A stretch of DNA of 32,486 bases from CAZGUH01 sp964529005 (GCA_964529005.1 CAZGUH010000043.1:1-32486), one strand, 5' to 3'; shown: positions 1 to 8,871, counted from the stretch's first letter. Numbers and translations: made by a program. The notes: generated by a model from the letters alone, not told the origin.

Positions 1-83
1 CCAACGCTAACCACCCCACACGAACACACGCGCGATTCACAGGACACGCCCTAGTCGACGGGCGGGCGGGGAACCTCGGCGTC

Positions 84-1058
84 ATGGCGATGGTCGGATA
101 CCACGCGTCCCATGAGCAGCATGCGCCGAGCGCGCTGCTGCGACATGTGCAGGCCGCGGAGCAGGCTGGATTCCAGGCGGCGATGTGCTCGGACCACTGG
201 GCGCCGTGGAGCGTCCGTCAGGGTCACAGCGGCCACGCGTGGGCCTGGCTCGGATCGGCGCTGTCGCTGACCCGGATTCCCTTCGGTGTCGTCACGGCCC
301 CGGGGCAGCGATACCACCCGGCCGTGACGGCACAGGCGATCGCCACGCTCGCGGAGATGCACCCGGGCCGATTCTGGGCGGCGCTCGGGTCCGGTGAGGC
401 CGTCAACGAGCACATCACCGGCGATCGATGGCCCGACAAGCCGACGCGCGACGACCGTTGGAGCGAGTGCGCGGCGGTGATCCGCCAGCTGCTCGACGGT
501 GAGCAGGTCACCCATCACGGATTGGTGCGCGTCGACAGGGCACGCCTGTGGTCGCGGCCCGACATCCCGCCTCCGCTGCTCGCCGCCGCGGTGAGCGGGG
601 CCTCGGCGCGGCGTGCCGCTCGATGGGCGGACGGGCTGATCACGGTGTGGCAGCCGCCCGACGCGCTGCGCCGCGTGATCGACGCCTTCCACGACGGCGG
701 CGGCGCTGGGCGGCCGATCGCCGTGCAGGCGCACGTGTCGTGGGCGCCGGAGGAGTCCGCCGCAGTCGCCGCGGCCCACGAGCAATGGCGCACGAACGTG
801 TTCGGCGGCCAGGTGGCATGGGACCTCGAGATGCCCGAACAGTTCGACGACGTGGCGCGCTTCGTGCGCCCCGACGACGTCCGCGCGGTCGTGCTGGTCA
901 GCAGCGACCTCGGGCGTCACCGCGCATGGCTCGCCGAGATCGCGCAGCTCGGCGTGGAGGCGATCTACCTGCACGACGTCGGTGTCGAGCAGGAGCGCTT
1001 CATCGACGTCTTCGGGTCAGAGGTCCTGCCCCAACTCGCCGAGGTGGTGGCGGGGTGA
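84..1058 (+). CDS. LLM-class flavin oxidoreductase (TIGR03885-like)
   Basis: This is a 324-residue TIM-barrel protein of the luciferase-like monooxygenase superfamily, which oxidises or reduces small substrates with FMN or F420. The N-terminus carries the usual opening strand and helix with an early acidic-aromatic segment (CSDHWAPW, about residues 34-41), then the family block around TAPGQRYHPA and HPGRFWAALGSGEAVNEH. It most resembles the subgroup NCBI calls TIGR03885, which I recall as FMN-using rather than F420-using and often encoded beside alpha-amylase-family genes. The gene downstream here is exactly such an enzyme. The ATG at 84 was chosen because the fold starts at once; an in-frame ATG at 90 is an alternative. 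The stop shares GTGA (1055-1058) with the next start, so the two are probably translated together. The cofactor and substrate cannot be read from the sequence. The 83 bases before it show no gene. Confidence 0.82.
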   Translation: MAMVGYHASHEQHAPSALLRHVQAAEQAGFQAAMCSDHWAPWSVRQGHSGHAWAWLGSALSLTRIPFGVVTAPGQRYHPAVTAQAIATLAEMHPGRFWAALGSGEAVNEHITGDRWPDKPTRDDRWSECAAVIRQLLDGEQVTHHGLVRVDRARLWSRPDIPPPLLAAAVSGASARRAARWADGLITVWQPPDALRRVIDAFHDGGGAGRPIAVQAHVSWAPEESAAVAAAHEQWRTNVFGGQVAWDLEMPEQFDDVARFVRPDDVRAVVLVSSDLGRHRAWLAEIAQLGVEAIYLHDVGVEQERFIDVFGSEVLPQLAEVVAG

Positions 1059-2722
1059 CCGCCGCCCGCACCAGCGACCTGTGGTGGAAGAACGCGGTGA
1101 TCTACTGCGTCGACGTCGAGACGTTCCTCGACTGGAACGGCGACGGCGTGGGCGATTTCGTCGGCTTGACCGAGCGCGTCGACTACCTGGCGGGGATGGG
1201 CATCAGCTGTCTGTGGCTGATGCCCTTCTACCCGACGCCTGGCAGGGACGACGGCTATGACATCAGCGACTTCTACGGCGTCGATCGCAGGCTCGGCACC
1301 CTCGGCGACGTGGTCGTGTTCCTGCGCACGGCGAAGGACCGCGGCCTGCGCGTGATCGTCGACCTCGTCGTCAACCACACGTCGGATCAGCACCCGTGGT
1401 TTCGCTCTGCTCGTGCCAGCCGGTCGTCGCCGTATCGGGACTTCTACGTCTGGCGCGACGAGCCGGGCGAGGAGCCCGGAGGCGCTCCCGTGTTCCCCGA
1501 TGCCGAGGACAGCATCTGGAGCTACGACGATCGAGCCGGCCAGTGGTACCTGCACCACTTCTACCGCCATCAGCCGGACCTCAACATCGCCAACCCGGCG
1601 GTGCGGGAGGAGATCGCCAAGATCATCGGCTTCTGGCTCGAGCTCGGCATCGACGGCTTCCGGATCGACGCGGTGCCGTTCCTGATCGATACGAGGGGCG
1701 TCGTCCCGCCGGCGGAACTCGATCCGCATCGCCTGCTGCGTGATCTCCGCTCGTTCGTCAGCCGCCGGCACGGAGACGCGGTGCTCCTCGGCGAGGTCAA
1801 CCTGCCCGCACGGCAGCTGACCCGCTTCTTCGGTGACGAAGCCGACGAGCTGCACATGCTGTTCAACTTCCCGGTGATGCAAGCGATGTATCTGTCGCTC
1901 GCCACCGAGGACGCCCGCCACATCCGCCGTGCGCTGACGAACCTGCCGACGATCCCCGCCGACGCGCAATGGGCGAACTTCGTGCGCAACCACGACGAGC
2001 TGACGCTCGATCAGCTGACCGAGCGTCAGCGACAGGTGGTGTTCGACGCATTCGGCCCCGACTCCGACATGCAGCTCTTCGGCCGGGGGCTTCGCCGCCG
2101 GCTCCCGCCGATGCTGCAAGGCGACCAGGCGCGCATGCGAATGGTGTACAGCCTCCTGCTCTCGCTGCCGGGCACGCCGGTGCTGTTCTACGGCGAGGAG
2201 ATCGGCATGGGCGAGAACCTCGACGTCCCCGGCCGGCTCAGCGTTCGCACGCCGATGCAGTGGTCCGACGATCCCGACGGGGGCTTCAGCGCCGCGCCCC
2301 TGCGCCGCCTCAAGCGCCGCCCGCCGGACGGACGCTTCGGTCCCGCAGCGGTGAACGTCACCGACCAGCGCCGCGACGCCGATTCCTTGCTGAACTGGAT
2401 GGAGCGCATGATCCGTCGCCGGCGGGAGACGCCCGAGATCGGCTGGGGGACGCTGAGCGTGCTCGACGTCGACGCGCCCGCCGTGTTGGCCCACCGTTGC
2501 GACTGGGAGCACAGTTGCGTCGTCGCGCTCCACAACATGGCCCCGATGCCGTGCACCGTTCAGGTGCCGCTCGACGGAGTCGAGAAGGGGCGCGCGGCGG
2601 TCGACCTGGTCGACGGGGGAGACCGCCGCCTCCTCGACGGCTCGACGCTGGAGGTCAAGCTCGAGGCGTACGGGTTCCGCTGGCTGCGCCTCCTGCTGCC
2701 GGGCGCCCGGCCGACGCCATGA
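1055..2722 (+). CDS. Trehalose synthase-like GH13 alpha-amylase family enzyme
   Basis: This is a 555-residue glycoside hydrolase family 13 protein. The four conserved GH13 regions are present: DLVVNH at 103-108, GFRIDAVP with the predicted nucleophile Asp205, LLGEVN with the predicted acid/base Glu247, and FVRNHDE with Asp314. The flanking text RNHDELTLDQLT and VRTPMQW matches the maltose alpha-D-glucosyltransferase (trehalose synthase, GH13_16) group more than true amylases. Two things differ from typical TreS: the first conserved strand reads CVDVETF instead of the common xVxVRSF, and no maltokinase gene is visible nearby. So isomerisation of maltose to trehalose is possible but not assured. 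It starts with GTG at 1055, overlapping the oxidoreductase stop by GTGA, and ends with ATGA shared with the following glucosidase. No signal peptide is seen, so it should act in the cytoplasm. Confidence 0.85.
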   Translation: MTAARTSDLWWKNAVIYCVDVETFLDWNGDGVGDFVGLTERVDYLAGMGISCLWLMPFYPTPGRDDGYDISDFYGVDRRLGTLGDVVVFLRTAKDRGLRVIVDLVVNHTSDQHPWFRSARASRSSPYRDFYVWRDEPGEEPGGAPVFPDAEDSIWSYDDRAGQWYLHHFYRHQPDLNIANPAVREEIAKIIGFWLELGIDGFRIDAVPFLIDTRGVVPPAELDPHRLLRDLRSFVSRRHGDAVLLGEVNLPARQLTRFFGDEADELHMLFNFPVMQAMYLSLATEDARHIRRALTNLPTIPADAQWANFVRNHDELTLDQLTERQRQVVFDAFGPDSDMQLFGRGLRRRLPPMLQGDQARMRMVYSLLLSLPGTPVLFYGEEIGMGENLDVPGRLSVRTPMQWSDDPDGGFSAAPLRRLKRRPPDGRFGPAAVNVTDQRRDADSLLNWMERMIRRRRETPEIGWGTLSVLDVDAPAVLAHRCDWEHSCVVALHNMAPMPCTVQVPLDGVEKGRAAVDLVDGGDRRLLDGSTLEVKLEAYGFRWLRLLLPGARPTP

Positions 2723-4341
2723 CCACGCCGGCGCGGCGGCCATGGTGGCGCGACGCGGTCATCTACCAGGTGTACGTGCGCAGCTTCGCAGACGCCGACG
2801 GCGACGGCCTGGGCGATCTGCCGGGTGTGCGCTCACGGCTCGCATACCTGCGTGACCTCGGGGTCGACGCGGTGTGGCTCAACCCGTTCTACCCGTCGCC
2901 GCAGGCCGACGCGGGATACGACGTCGTCGATCACCGCGCGGTCGATCCGGCGTTCGGCACGCTGGACGACGTCGACGCGCTGCTCGCCGACGCCCACGCC
3001 ATGGGGCTGCGGGTCATCGTCGATCTCGTCCCGAACCACACCTCGGACCAACACGTGTGGTTCCAGGCGGCGCTCGCGGCCGAGCCGGGCAGCGCCGAGC
3101 GAGGTCGCTACATCTTCCGCGATGGCGTGGGCCCCGGCGGATCGCTGCCACCGAACGACTGGAAGAGTGTGTTCGGCGGGCCGGCGTGGCGGCGTGCGCC
3201 GGCAGCCGCCGACGCCGGTCGACCGGCACAGTGGTATCTGCACCTGTTCGCGCCCGAGCAGCCGGATCTCGACTGGACGAACCCCGAGGTGCGGGCCGAG
3301 TTCGCGTCGATCCTGCGCTTCTGGTTCGATCGTGGCGTCGACGGCTTTCGCATCGACGTCGCCCACGCGCTGGTCAAGGATCCGCAGATGCCGGACCTCG
3401 CCGATCGGTTCTCGACAACCGGCCCGGCGCCCGCGGGTCATCCGCACTGGGATCTCGACGAGGTGCACGACGTGTACCGCTCGTGGCGGCAGATCGCGGA
3501 TGCGTACGGCGGCGAGCGGGTGTTCGTCGCCGAGGCGTGGGTGCACAGCCCCGAGCGCCTCGCTCTGTACGTGCGTCCGGACGAGCTCCACACCGCGTTC
3601 AACTTCGACTTCCTGCTCGCCGCATGGGACGCCGTGGAGCTGCGCCAGGCGATCGAGACCAGCATCGCCGCGTTCGGCAGGGTCGGCGCGCCGCCGACGT
3701 GGGTGCTGTCGAACCATGACGTGGTGCGGCACGTGACGCGCTACGGCGGGGGCCAGCTCGGCGTCCGGCGTGCACGGGCGGCAGCGCTGCTGATGCTCGC
3801 CCTGCCCGGCAGCGCCTACGTCTACCAGGGTGACGAGCTGGGCCTGCCGGAGGTGACCGACCTGCCCGACGAAGTGCGTCAGGACCCCACGTTCCTGCGC
3901 ACCGCGGGGGCCGAGCCCGGGCGCGACGGCTGCCGCGTGCCACTGCCCTGGTCCGGGGACCGGCCGTCGTACGGCTTCGGACCGGGCGATGCGTCGTGGC
4001 TGCCGCAACCGCGGCAGTGGGCTCGCCTCAGCGTCGCCCGCCAGGCGTCCGATCCGGCGTCGATGCTGACGCTCTACCGGTCCGCGCTGCGGCTGCGACG
4101 CGAGCACCCCGCTCTCGGCGACGGCGAGCTGGAGTGGATCGACATCGGCGACGAGGTTCTCGCGTTCCGCCGCCACCCCGGCTTCCTGTGCCTCGTCAAC
4201 GTCGGCGAGGCGCCCGTCGACGTGGGCGAGCACCTGGCCAAGGAGACCGGTGGCGCCGGCGTCGACGTGATCCTGTCGAGCAGCCCGTGGCGCGGCACGG
4301 CCCGCCTGGCGGGCTCGACGGCCGCGTGGATCACCACGTGA
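2719..4341 (+). CDS. GH13 alpha-glucosidase (maltase-type)
   Basis: This 540-residue cytoplasmic GH13 enzyme probably hydrolyses terminal alpha-1,4 or alpha-1,6 glucosyl bonds of maltose and short malto-oligosaccharides. The N-terminus has WWRDAVIYQVYVRSF, the classic start of oligo-1,6-glucosidases and alpha-glucosidases. Catalytic regions are DLVPNH, GFRIDVAH with the nucleophile Asp213, FVAEAW with the acid/base Glu272, and LSNHDVVRH with Asp334. The loop QPDLDWTNPEV is also typical of alpha-glucosidases. The ATG at 2719 lies in an ATGA overlap with the upstream gene. It is the third gene of a coupled operon, which suggests joint handling of maltose, trehalose or related glucosides. Transglycosylation instead of hydrolysis cannot be excluded. 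Confidence 0.87.
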   Translation: MTTPARRPWWRDAVIYQVYVRSFADADGDGLGDLPGVRSRLAYLRDLGVDAVWLNPFYPSPQADAGYDVVDHRAVDPAFGTLDDVDALLADAHAMGLRVIVDLVPNHTSDQHVWFQAALAAEPGSAERGRYIFRDGVGPGGSLPPNDWKSVFGGPAWRRAPAAADAGRPAQWYLHLFAPEQPDLDWTNPEVRAEFASILRFWFDRGVDGFRIDVAHALVKDPQMPDLADRFSTTGPAPAGHPHWDLDEVHDVYRSWRQIADAYGGERVFVAEAWVHSPERLALYVRPDELHTAFNFDFLLAAWDAVELRQAIETSIAAFGRVGAPPTWVLSNHDVVRHVTRYGGGQLGVRRARAAALLMLALPGSAYVYQGDELGLPEVTDLPDEVRQDPTFLRTAGAEPGRDGCRVPLPWSGDRPSYGFGPGDASWLPQPRQWARLSVARQASDPASMLTLYRSALRLRREHPALGDGELEWIDIGDEVLAFRRHPGFLCLVNVGEAPVDVGEHLAKETGGAGVDVILSSSPWRGTARLAGSTAAWITT

Positions 4342-4393
4342 CCGATCCCGTGCCGGAAACGCCGCGCTGCGATCTGCCAGACTCTCCGGCGTC

Positions 4394-5311
4394 GTGGACG
4401 GTGCTGCTCTCCTTCGCCTCCGAGGCGTCACCAAGAAGTATCCCGGCGTCACCGCGCTCGACGGCCTGACGGTCGACGTGCCGCGCGGGCGCGTCGGCCT
4501 CGTGGGCGCGAACGGCGCCGGGAAGACGACCACGTTCCGGCTGCTCCTCGGTCTCGCCCACCCCACGGAGGGCAGCGTCGAGGTGTGCGGCATCGATGTC
4601 GCCCGCGATCCGATCGGGGTGCGCTCGCGCCTCGGCTACATGCCCGAGCACGACTGCCTGCCGCTCGATCAGACCGCGGCCGACGTCGTCTCGACGTTCG
4701 GCGAGCTCAGCGGGCTCCCGGCGCGTGCCGCGCGCCAGCGAGCGTCGGACATCTTGGATCTGGTCGGGTTGGACGAAGCTCGCTTCCGGCCGATCGGCAG
4801 TTTCTCCACGGGCATGCGCCAGCGCGCCAAGCTCGCCCAGGCGCTCGTCGGCGACCCCGAACTGGTGCTGCTCGACGAACCGACGGCGGGCCTCGATCCC
4901 ATCGGTCGCGAGGAGATGCTGGCGCTCGTCGCCCGGTTGGGGTCGTTCGGCATTTCGGTGCTGATGGCCACGCACCTGCTCGACGACGTCCAGCAGGTGT
5001 GCGACCACGTCTTGATGATCGACGCCGGCACGCTCGTCGTCGCCGGCGCCACCGATTCGTTGCTCGAACGCACGGGCGTGGTGACGGTCGACGTCGGGCC
5101 CAGCCCGGACGCGTTGGTGTCGGGCCTCGCCGCGGCCGGCCTGTCGGCGACGCCCATCGACGGCGTCGTCGAGGTCGCGGTCGAAGACGACGGCCAGATG
5201 GACGTCGTTCGCGACGTGATCGCGTCGCTCGATCTTCCGCTCTATCGCATGACGACCCGGCTCACCTCGCTCGACGAGGTCTTCCTGCGTCGCGCCGGGG
5301 CGCAGCGGTGA
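4394..5311 (+). CDS. ABC transporter ATP-binding protein (first ATPase)
   Basis: This 305-residue ABC ATPase powers an ABC-2-type membrane transporter. The Walker A motif GANGAGKT is at 38-45. The signature is FSTGMRQ at 137-143, a variant of LSGGQ common in DrrA/CcmA-like exporters. Walker B ends in LLDEP with Asp161 and Glu162, and the H-loop is in ATHLLDDV. About 70 residues follow the nucleotide-binding domain, ending in LTSLDEVFLRRAG, the C-terminal extension typical of this subfamily. The start is the GTG at 4394, 52 bases after the glucosidase stop, so this may begin a new transcript or continue the previous one. It overlaps the permease start by GTGA. The substrate is unknown. Confidence 0.88.
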   Translation: MDGAALLRLRGVTKKYPGVTALDGLTVDVPRGRVGLVGANGAGKTTTFRLLLGLAHPTEGSVEVCGIDVARDPIGVRSRLGYMPEHDCLPLDQTAADVVSTFGELSGLPARAARQRASDILDLVGLDEARFRPIGSFSTGMRQRAKLAQALVGDPELVLLDEPTAGLDPIGREEMLALVARLGSFGISVLMATHLLDDVQQVCDHVLMIDAGTLVVAGATDSLLERTGVVTVDVGPSPDALVSGLAAAGLSATPIDGVVEVAVEDDGQMDVVRDVIASLDLPLYRMTTRLTSLDEVFLRRAGAQR

Positions 5312-6210
5312 GCGCGGTCGACGTCGGCGGCTACGGCGCCGTCTACGACCGCGGCTACCGGCCCTACGACGGCCCGCGCGGCGGACGCGGCGCGGCGGTC
5401 CTCGCGCTGGGGAAGGCGTCGGTCCGGCGGGCGCTCGGCCTGCGCCGTTCGTGGCGGCAGAAGATCGCCCCGTTCGTGTTGCTGGGCGTGGTGACCATCC
5501 CGGCGATCGTCAACGTCGGCATCGGCTACGTCACGCGCGACCAACTCGAGGACCGCATCGAGATCATCACCTATCGCGATTACGTCGGCGTGTCGTCTGC
5601 GCTGCTTCTGTTCATCGCCATCGTCGCGCCCGACGTCGTCTGTCCGGACCGTCGCCAGCACGTCCTGCCGCTGATGTTCGCGCGGCCGATGACCGGCAAC
5701 GACTACGTCGCGGCGAAGGTCGGCGCGATCGGATCGATCATCTTCGCGTTCGGCTTCCTGCCGCAGGTCGTGCTGTTCGTGGGCAACCTGCTGGTCAGCG
5801 ACAGCGCTCTGGAGTACTTCACCGACAACCTCGACGTGCTGTGGAAGGTCCCCGCCGCCGTCGCCCTCCTGGCCCTGTACGACGCCGTCATCGGGGTCGC
5901 CATCGCGTCGTTCACCGAGCGCCGCATCGTGGCCGGCGCCGCCGTCATCGGGCTGTTCCTCGTCACGTCGATCGCGTCCGGCGTGATGGTCGGCGACTTC
6001 GAGACCGGCGAGGGGTCGCCGGCCGCGCTGATCAACATCTACGTGCTGCCGCTGTACCTGCGCGACCTCCTGTTCCTGGGACACATCGACCCCGAGTCAC
6101 CCCTCACCGGTGTCGACGGCGGGGGAGGGATGGCCGTCGGCCTCTACGTCCTGATCGTCGCGGTCGGCGCCGTCGCCCTGCTGCGCCGCTACCGGTGGGT
6201 CGAGCGATGA
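5308..6210 (+). CDS. ABC-2-type transporter permease (first)
   Basis: This 300-residue integral membrane protein has about six hydrophobic segments after a basic, glycine-rich N-terminus. Visible segments include IAPFVLLGVVTIPAIVNVGI, SSALLLFIAIVAP, a long pair around IIFAFGFLPQVVLFVGNLLV, VAALLALYDAVIGVAIAS and a final GLYVLIVAVGAVALLRRY. The text DRRQHVLPLMFARPMTGNDY is the cytoplasmic coupling segment seen in ABC-2 permeases. The GTG start at 5308 overlaps the ATPase stop, and the stop overlaps the start of the second ATPase by ATGA. It should pair with the ATPase immediately upstream. The transported compound cannot be inferred. Confidence 0.78.
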   Translation: MSAVDVGGYGAVYDRGYRPYDGPRGGRGAAVLALGKASVRRALGLRRSWRQKIAPFVLLGVVTIPAIVNVGIGYVTRDQLEDRIEIITYRDYVGVSSALLLFIAIVAPDVVCPDRRQHVLPLMFARPMTGNDYVAAKVGAIGSIIFAFGFLPQVVLFVGNLLVSDSALEYFTDNLDVLWKVPAAVALLALYDAVIGVAIASFTERRIVAGAAVIGLFLVTSIASGVMVGDFETGEGSPAALINIYVLPLYLRDLLFLGHIDPESPLTGVDGGGGMAVGLYVLIVAVGAVALLRRYRWVER

Positions 6211-7205
6211 TGCCGCGACCGACGTTCCCGCCGCCCGCGCCCGAGAAGCACGACCAGCTGCCGCCGCCGCGGCTCGATCCGGCGTTCGCGCCCGATCCCA
6301 CCGTCGAGGTCGCCAACGCATCGGTGTGGTTCGGCCCGAAGGTCGCGCTGTCCGAGCTGAGCTGCTCGTTCGGCGCTGGCGTCACCGGATTGCTCGGCCC
6401 CAACGGCGCTGGCAAGACGACGTTGATGCGAGCGATCTGCGGCCTGATCCCCGTGAATCAGGGGACGGTGCGGATCGAAGGCCGCGATCCCCGCCGCGAT
6501 CGCTCCGTGCAGGGGCGGGTGGCTCTCGTGCCGGAGGACGAAGCGGTGCCCGCGGGCATGTCCGCCCGCCAGTTCGTGCGCTACGTGGCCGACCTGCACG
6601 GCGTGGCCGATCGCACGGCGCCTGACCACGCACTTCAGCAGGTCGCCTTGCTCGACGTCGCCGACCGTCGCGTCGACGGCTTCAGCAAGGGCATGCGTCA
6701 GAGGACGAAGGTCGCCAGCGCGCTCGTCACCGATCCGCGCACGCTCGTGCTCGACGAACCGCTCAACGGCGCCGACCCGGTGCAGCGCGCGCACCTCATC
6801 GCGCTGTTCAAGCGGCTCGGCGCGCAAGGGCGCACGGTGATCGTCAGCTCTCACGTGCTGAACGAGGTCGAGCGCCTCGCCGAGCGGGTCATCGTCGTGA
6901 TGCACGGCCGCCTCGCCGCAGCCGGCGGCCATCGAGCGATCCGCGACGCGATGGACGACCGTCCCCGCCACGTGCTGGTGCGGTCCGACGACAGCCGCCG
7001 GCTGGCGGCATCGCTCGTCGGGCTGGCGTCGGTCGCGGGCGTGACGTTCGATCCGGCGCGCGCGGGCGTGGTGGTCCAGACGTTGCAGGCCCGCGAGCTG
7101 GCGACGGCGCTGCCGCGCCTGGCTCGCGATGCGGCCATCCGGTTGCTGGAGGTGCGGCCGCTCGACGACTCCCTCGAGAGCCTGTTCCGCGAGTTGGTCC
7201 GGTGA
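6207..7205 (+). CDS. ABC transporter ATP-binding protein (second ATPase)
   Basis: This is a 332-residue ABC ATPase with Walker A GPNGAGKT at 64-71, the signature FSKGMRQ, Walker B LVLDEP with Asp183 and Glu184, and the H-loop in SSHVLNEV. A proline-rich N-terminal extension of about 30 residues precedes the domain, unlike the first ATPase. The C-terminal 100 residues include VRPLDDSLESLFRELV, the usual end of DrrA/CcmA-like subunits. The start is at two consecutive ATG codons (6207 and 6210), in an ATGA overlap with the first permease. It overlaps the second permease by GTGA. It is probably part of one transporter with the three neighbouring subunits, or of two paralogous ones. Confidence 0.88.
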   Translation: MMPRPTFPPPAPEKHDQLPPPRLDPAFAPDPTVEVANASVWFGPKVALSELSCSFGAGVTGLLGPNGAGKTTLMRAICGLIPVNQGTVRIEGRDPRRDRSVQGRVALVPEDEAVPAGMSARQFVRYVADLHGVADRTAPDHALQQVALLDVADRRVDGFSKGMRQRTKVASALVTDPRTLVLDEPLNGADPVQRAHLIALFKRLGAQGRTVIVSSHVLNEVERLAERVIVVMHGRLAAAGGHRAIRDAMDDRPRHVLVRSDDSRRLAASLVGLASVAGVTFDPARAGVVVQTLQARELATALPRLARDAAIRLLEVRPLDDSLESLFRELVR

Positions 7206-7990
7206 GCGCGCCCACGTCCACTTCGGAGCGCCCTGCCGCGCGTGCTCCACGCCGGCCGCGCTCGCGGTTCGTCGCGATCGTGGCCTACACACTGCGGGCC
7301 TGCGTGCCGCCGAAGCGCTGGGTGGCCGTGCTGCTGCCGTGCGCCGGCGTCGTGCTGTTCGGTCTGCTCGCCCACGCGGTCGACGACACACCGGGGCGCG
7401 CGTTCGCCAACGTCGCCGCCGAGGGCATCTTCAGCCTGATGATGCCGATCGCCGCGCTGGTGGTGGGCGACGCGGTCCTCGGCGCCGAGGTGCGGGCCGG
7501 CACGTTCCACTTCACGTGGCTCTCACCGACGCCGATCTGGCAGATCGTTCTCGGGCGCTGGCTCGGTGGGTCGCTGATCTGCCTCGTCACCATCGCCCCG
7601 GCGTGCGCGCTGGCGGCGATCGTCGGTGGCGTGCCGGAGATGGCGTGGCCGATGTTCATCGCCTCGGCGTGCGGCAGCATCGCCTACGTGGCGCTGTTCG
7701 TCGCCTTGGGCTGCATCACCCGCCGCACGGCGGTGTGGTCGCTCGCCGTCGTGTTCCTGATCGAGCGCCTGCTCGGGGATCAGCTGACCGGCATCGCCCA
7801 GATCTCGCCGACCTGGGAATCGCGGGCGATCTTCGTCGCGTTCATCGACGACGCGCCTCGCCGCCTGGTGCGTGACGGCATCCCCCAGGGCGGCGCGGCG
7901 ATCGTGCGGCTGGCGATCATCGCCGCGGTGTCGCTCGGCGTCGCGACGTGGAGGATGCGGGCGATGCGCCTGTCCGGCGCAGCCGATTGA
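7202..7990 (+). CDS. ABC-2-type transporter permease (second)
   Basis: This is a 262-residue membrane protein with about six transmembrane segments, for example WVAVLLPCAGVVLFGLLAHA, LMMPIAALVVGDAVLG, GGSLICLVTIAPACALAAIV and a C-terminal AAIVRLAIIAAVSLGVAT. The text EVRAGTFHFTWLSPTP matches the cytoplasmic loop of ABC-2 permeases (the 'ExRxGT' region). The GTG start lies in the GTGA overlap with the second ATPase. It ends 20 bases before the convergent sigma-factor gene. It is quite different in sequence from the first permease, so the four genes look like two non-identical ATPase/permease pairs. The substrate is unknown. Confidence 0.78.
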   Translation: MSAPTSTSERPAARAPRRPRSRFVAIVAYTLRACVPPKRWVAVLLPCAGVVLFGLLAHAVDDTPGRAFANVAAEGIFSLMMPIAALVVGDAVLGAEVRAGTFHFTWLSPTPIWQIVLGRWLGGSLICLVTIAPACALAAIVGGVPEMAWPMFIASACGSIAYVALFVALGCITRRTAVWSLAVVFLIERLLGDQLTGIAQISPTWESRAIFVAFIDDAPRRLVRDGIPQGGAAIVRLAIIAAVSLGVATWRMRAMRLSGAAD

Positions 7991-8010
7991 GCGCCCGGCT
8001 CCTCGAACGG

Positions 8011-8865
8011 TCACTCACGGGCGCAGCACAGCGACCGCGGGCGCGTGCCGTTCTGTGCGTCCGCTCGTGAGAGGTATCGCAGGCGGGCCAGGCTGCTGCG
8101 CAGCAGCCGCGACACGTGCACCTGGCTGATGCCGAGGCGAGCGGCGATCTCCGACTGCGTCAGGTCCCCGAAGTAGCGCAGCGTGACGATCTGCCGTTGC
8201 CGCGCGGGCAGGCGTTGCAGCAGGTGCTCGACCGTCCAGTGGTGCTCCAGGCGATCGAAGTCGTCCTCTCCGCGGTCGCTGAGCAGATCCGAGTCGGCGT
8301 CGGCGACCCCTGCCAGTGCTCCGGAGATCGACCGTGGCTTCAACGCGTCCCGCGCTTCGAGCGCCTCCAGCACATGCTCCACCGTCGCGCCGAGGCGAGC
8401 GGCCGTCTCCGCCACGGTCGGCGGCCGCAGCAGTTCGGCGGTCAGCTCGTCGACGGCGTGCTCGGCACGCACGTGGAGGTCCTTGAGCCACCGCGGCACG
8501 TGCAGCGTCCAGGCGTGGTCCCGGTAGTGGCGGCGCAGCTCACCGATCGCCGTCGCCGACGCGTACGTCTTGAACGTGACACCGAAGCTCGGGTCGAAGC
8601 GCTCGATCGCTTTCAGGATGCCGACCATCGCGACCTGCTCGAGGTCGTCCAGCGGCTCCGAGCGTCGGCGCATCTGGTGGGCGCACACGCGCGCCAGCGG
8701 GCGGAAGCGCTCGACCAACTCGTTGCGGATCGAACGGTCGCGCGTCGCCAGGAACAGCGCCAGCAACTCGTCCGTCGACTCCGCCGGCGGGTCCCGCGTC
8801 GGCGTCGCCTGGTTACGCGCGCGGGGTCTCATCCTCCGGACGCGAGGCGCATCGATCTCCAGCAC
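8011..8865 (-). CDS. RNA polymerase sigma factor, SigB/SigF type
   Basis: This is a group 3 sigma-70 factor of 284 residues, the type that usually directs stress, stationary-phase or developmental genes. Region 2 contains LEQVAMVGILKAIERFDPSFGVTFKTYA followed by GELRRHYRD, the hallmark of SigB/SigF/SigG proteins. Region 3 follows, and region 4 reads LPARQRQIVTLRYFGDLTQSEIA with the helix-turn-helix ISQVHVSRLLRSSLARLR. The start was set at the GTG of 8865 because a perfect AGGAGG lies 6 bases upstream; the ATG at 8832 has GGAGG directly abutting it, which is too close. Such sigma factors are normally held by an RsbW-like anti-sigma kinase, but none is encoded beside it. The 200 bases to the divergent lipoprotein gene hold its promoter region. 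Confidence 0.88.
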   Translation of the reverse strand: MLEIDAPRVRRMRPRARNQATPTRDPPAESTDELLALFLATRDRSIRNELVERFRPLARVCAHQMRRRSEPLDDLEQVAMVGILKAIERFDPSFGVTFKTYASATAIGELRRHYRDHAWTLHVPRWLKDLHVRAEHAVDELTAELLRPPTVAETAARLGATVEHVLEALEARDALKPRSISGALAGVADADSDLLSDRGEDDFDRLEHHWTVEHLLQRLPARQRQIVTLRYFGDLTQSEIAARLGISQVHVSRLLRSSLARLRYLSRADAQNGTRPRSLCCARE

Positions 8866-8871
8866 GCGCTG

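Noticed and set aside
51..974. Long minus-strand open frame opposite the first oxidoreductase gene
   Set aside because: It is the shadow of a high-GC gene; its translation is rich in Arg, His and Ala with no recognisable motif.
965..2743. 592-codon minus-strand open frame opposite the TreS-like gene
   Set aside because: The plus-strand frame has all GH13 motifs. The antisense frame has low-complexity composition and no domain.
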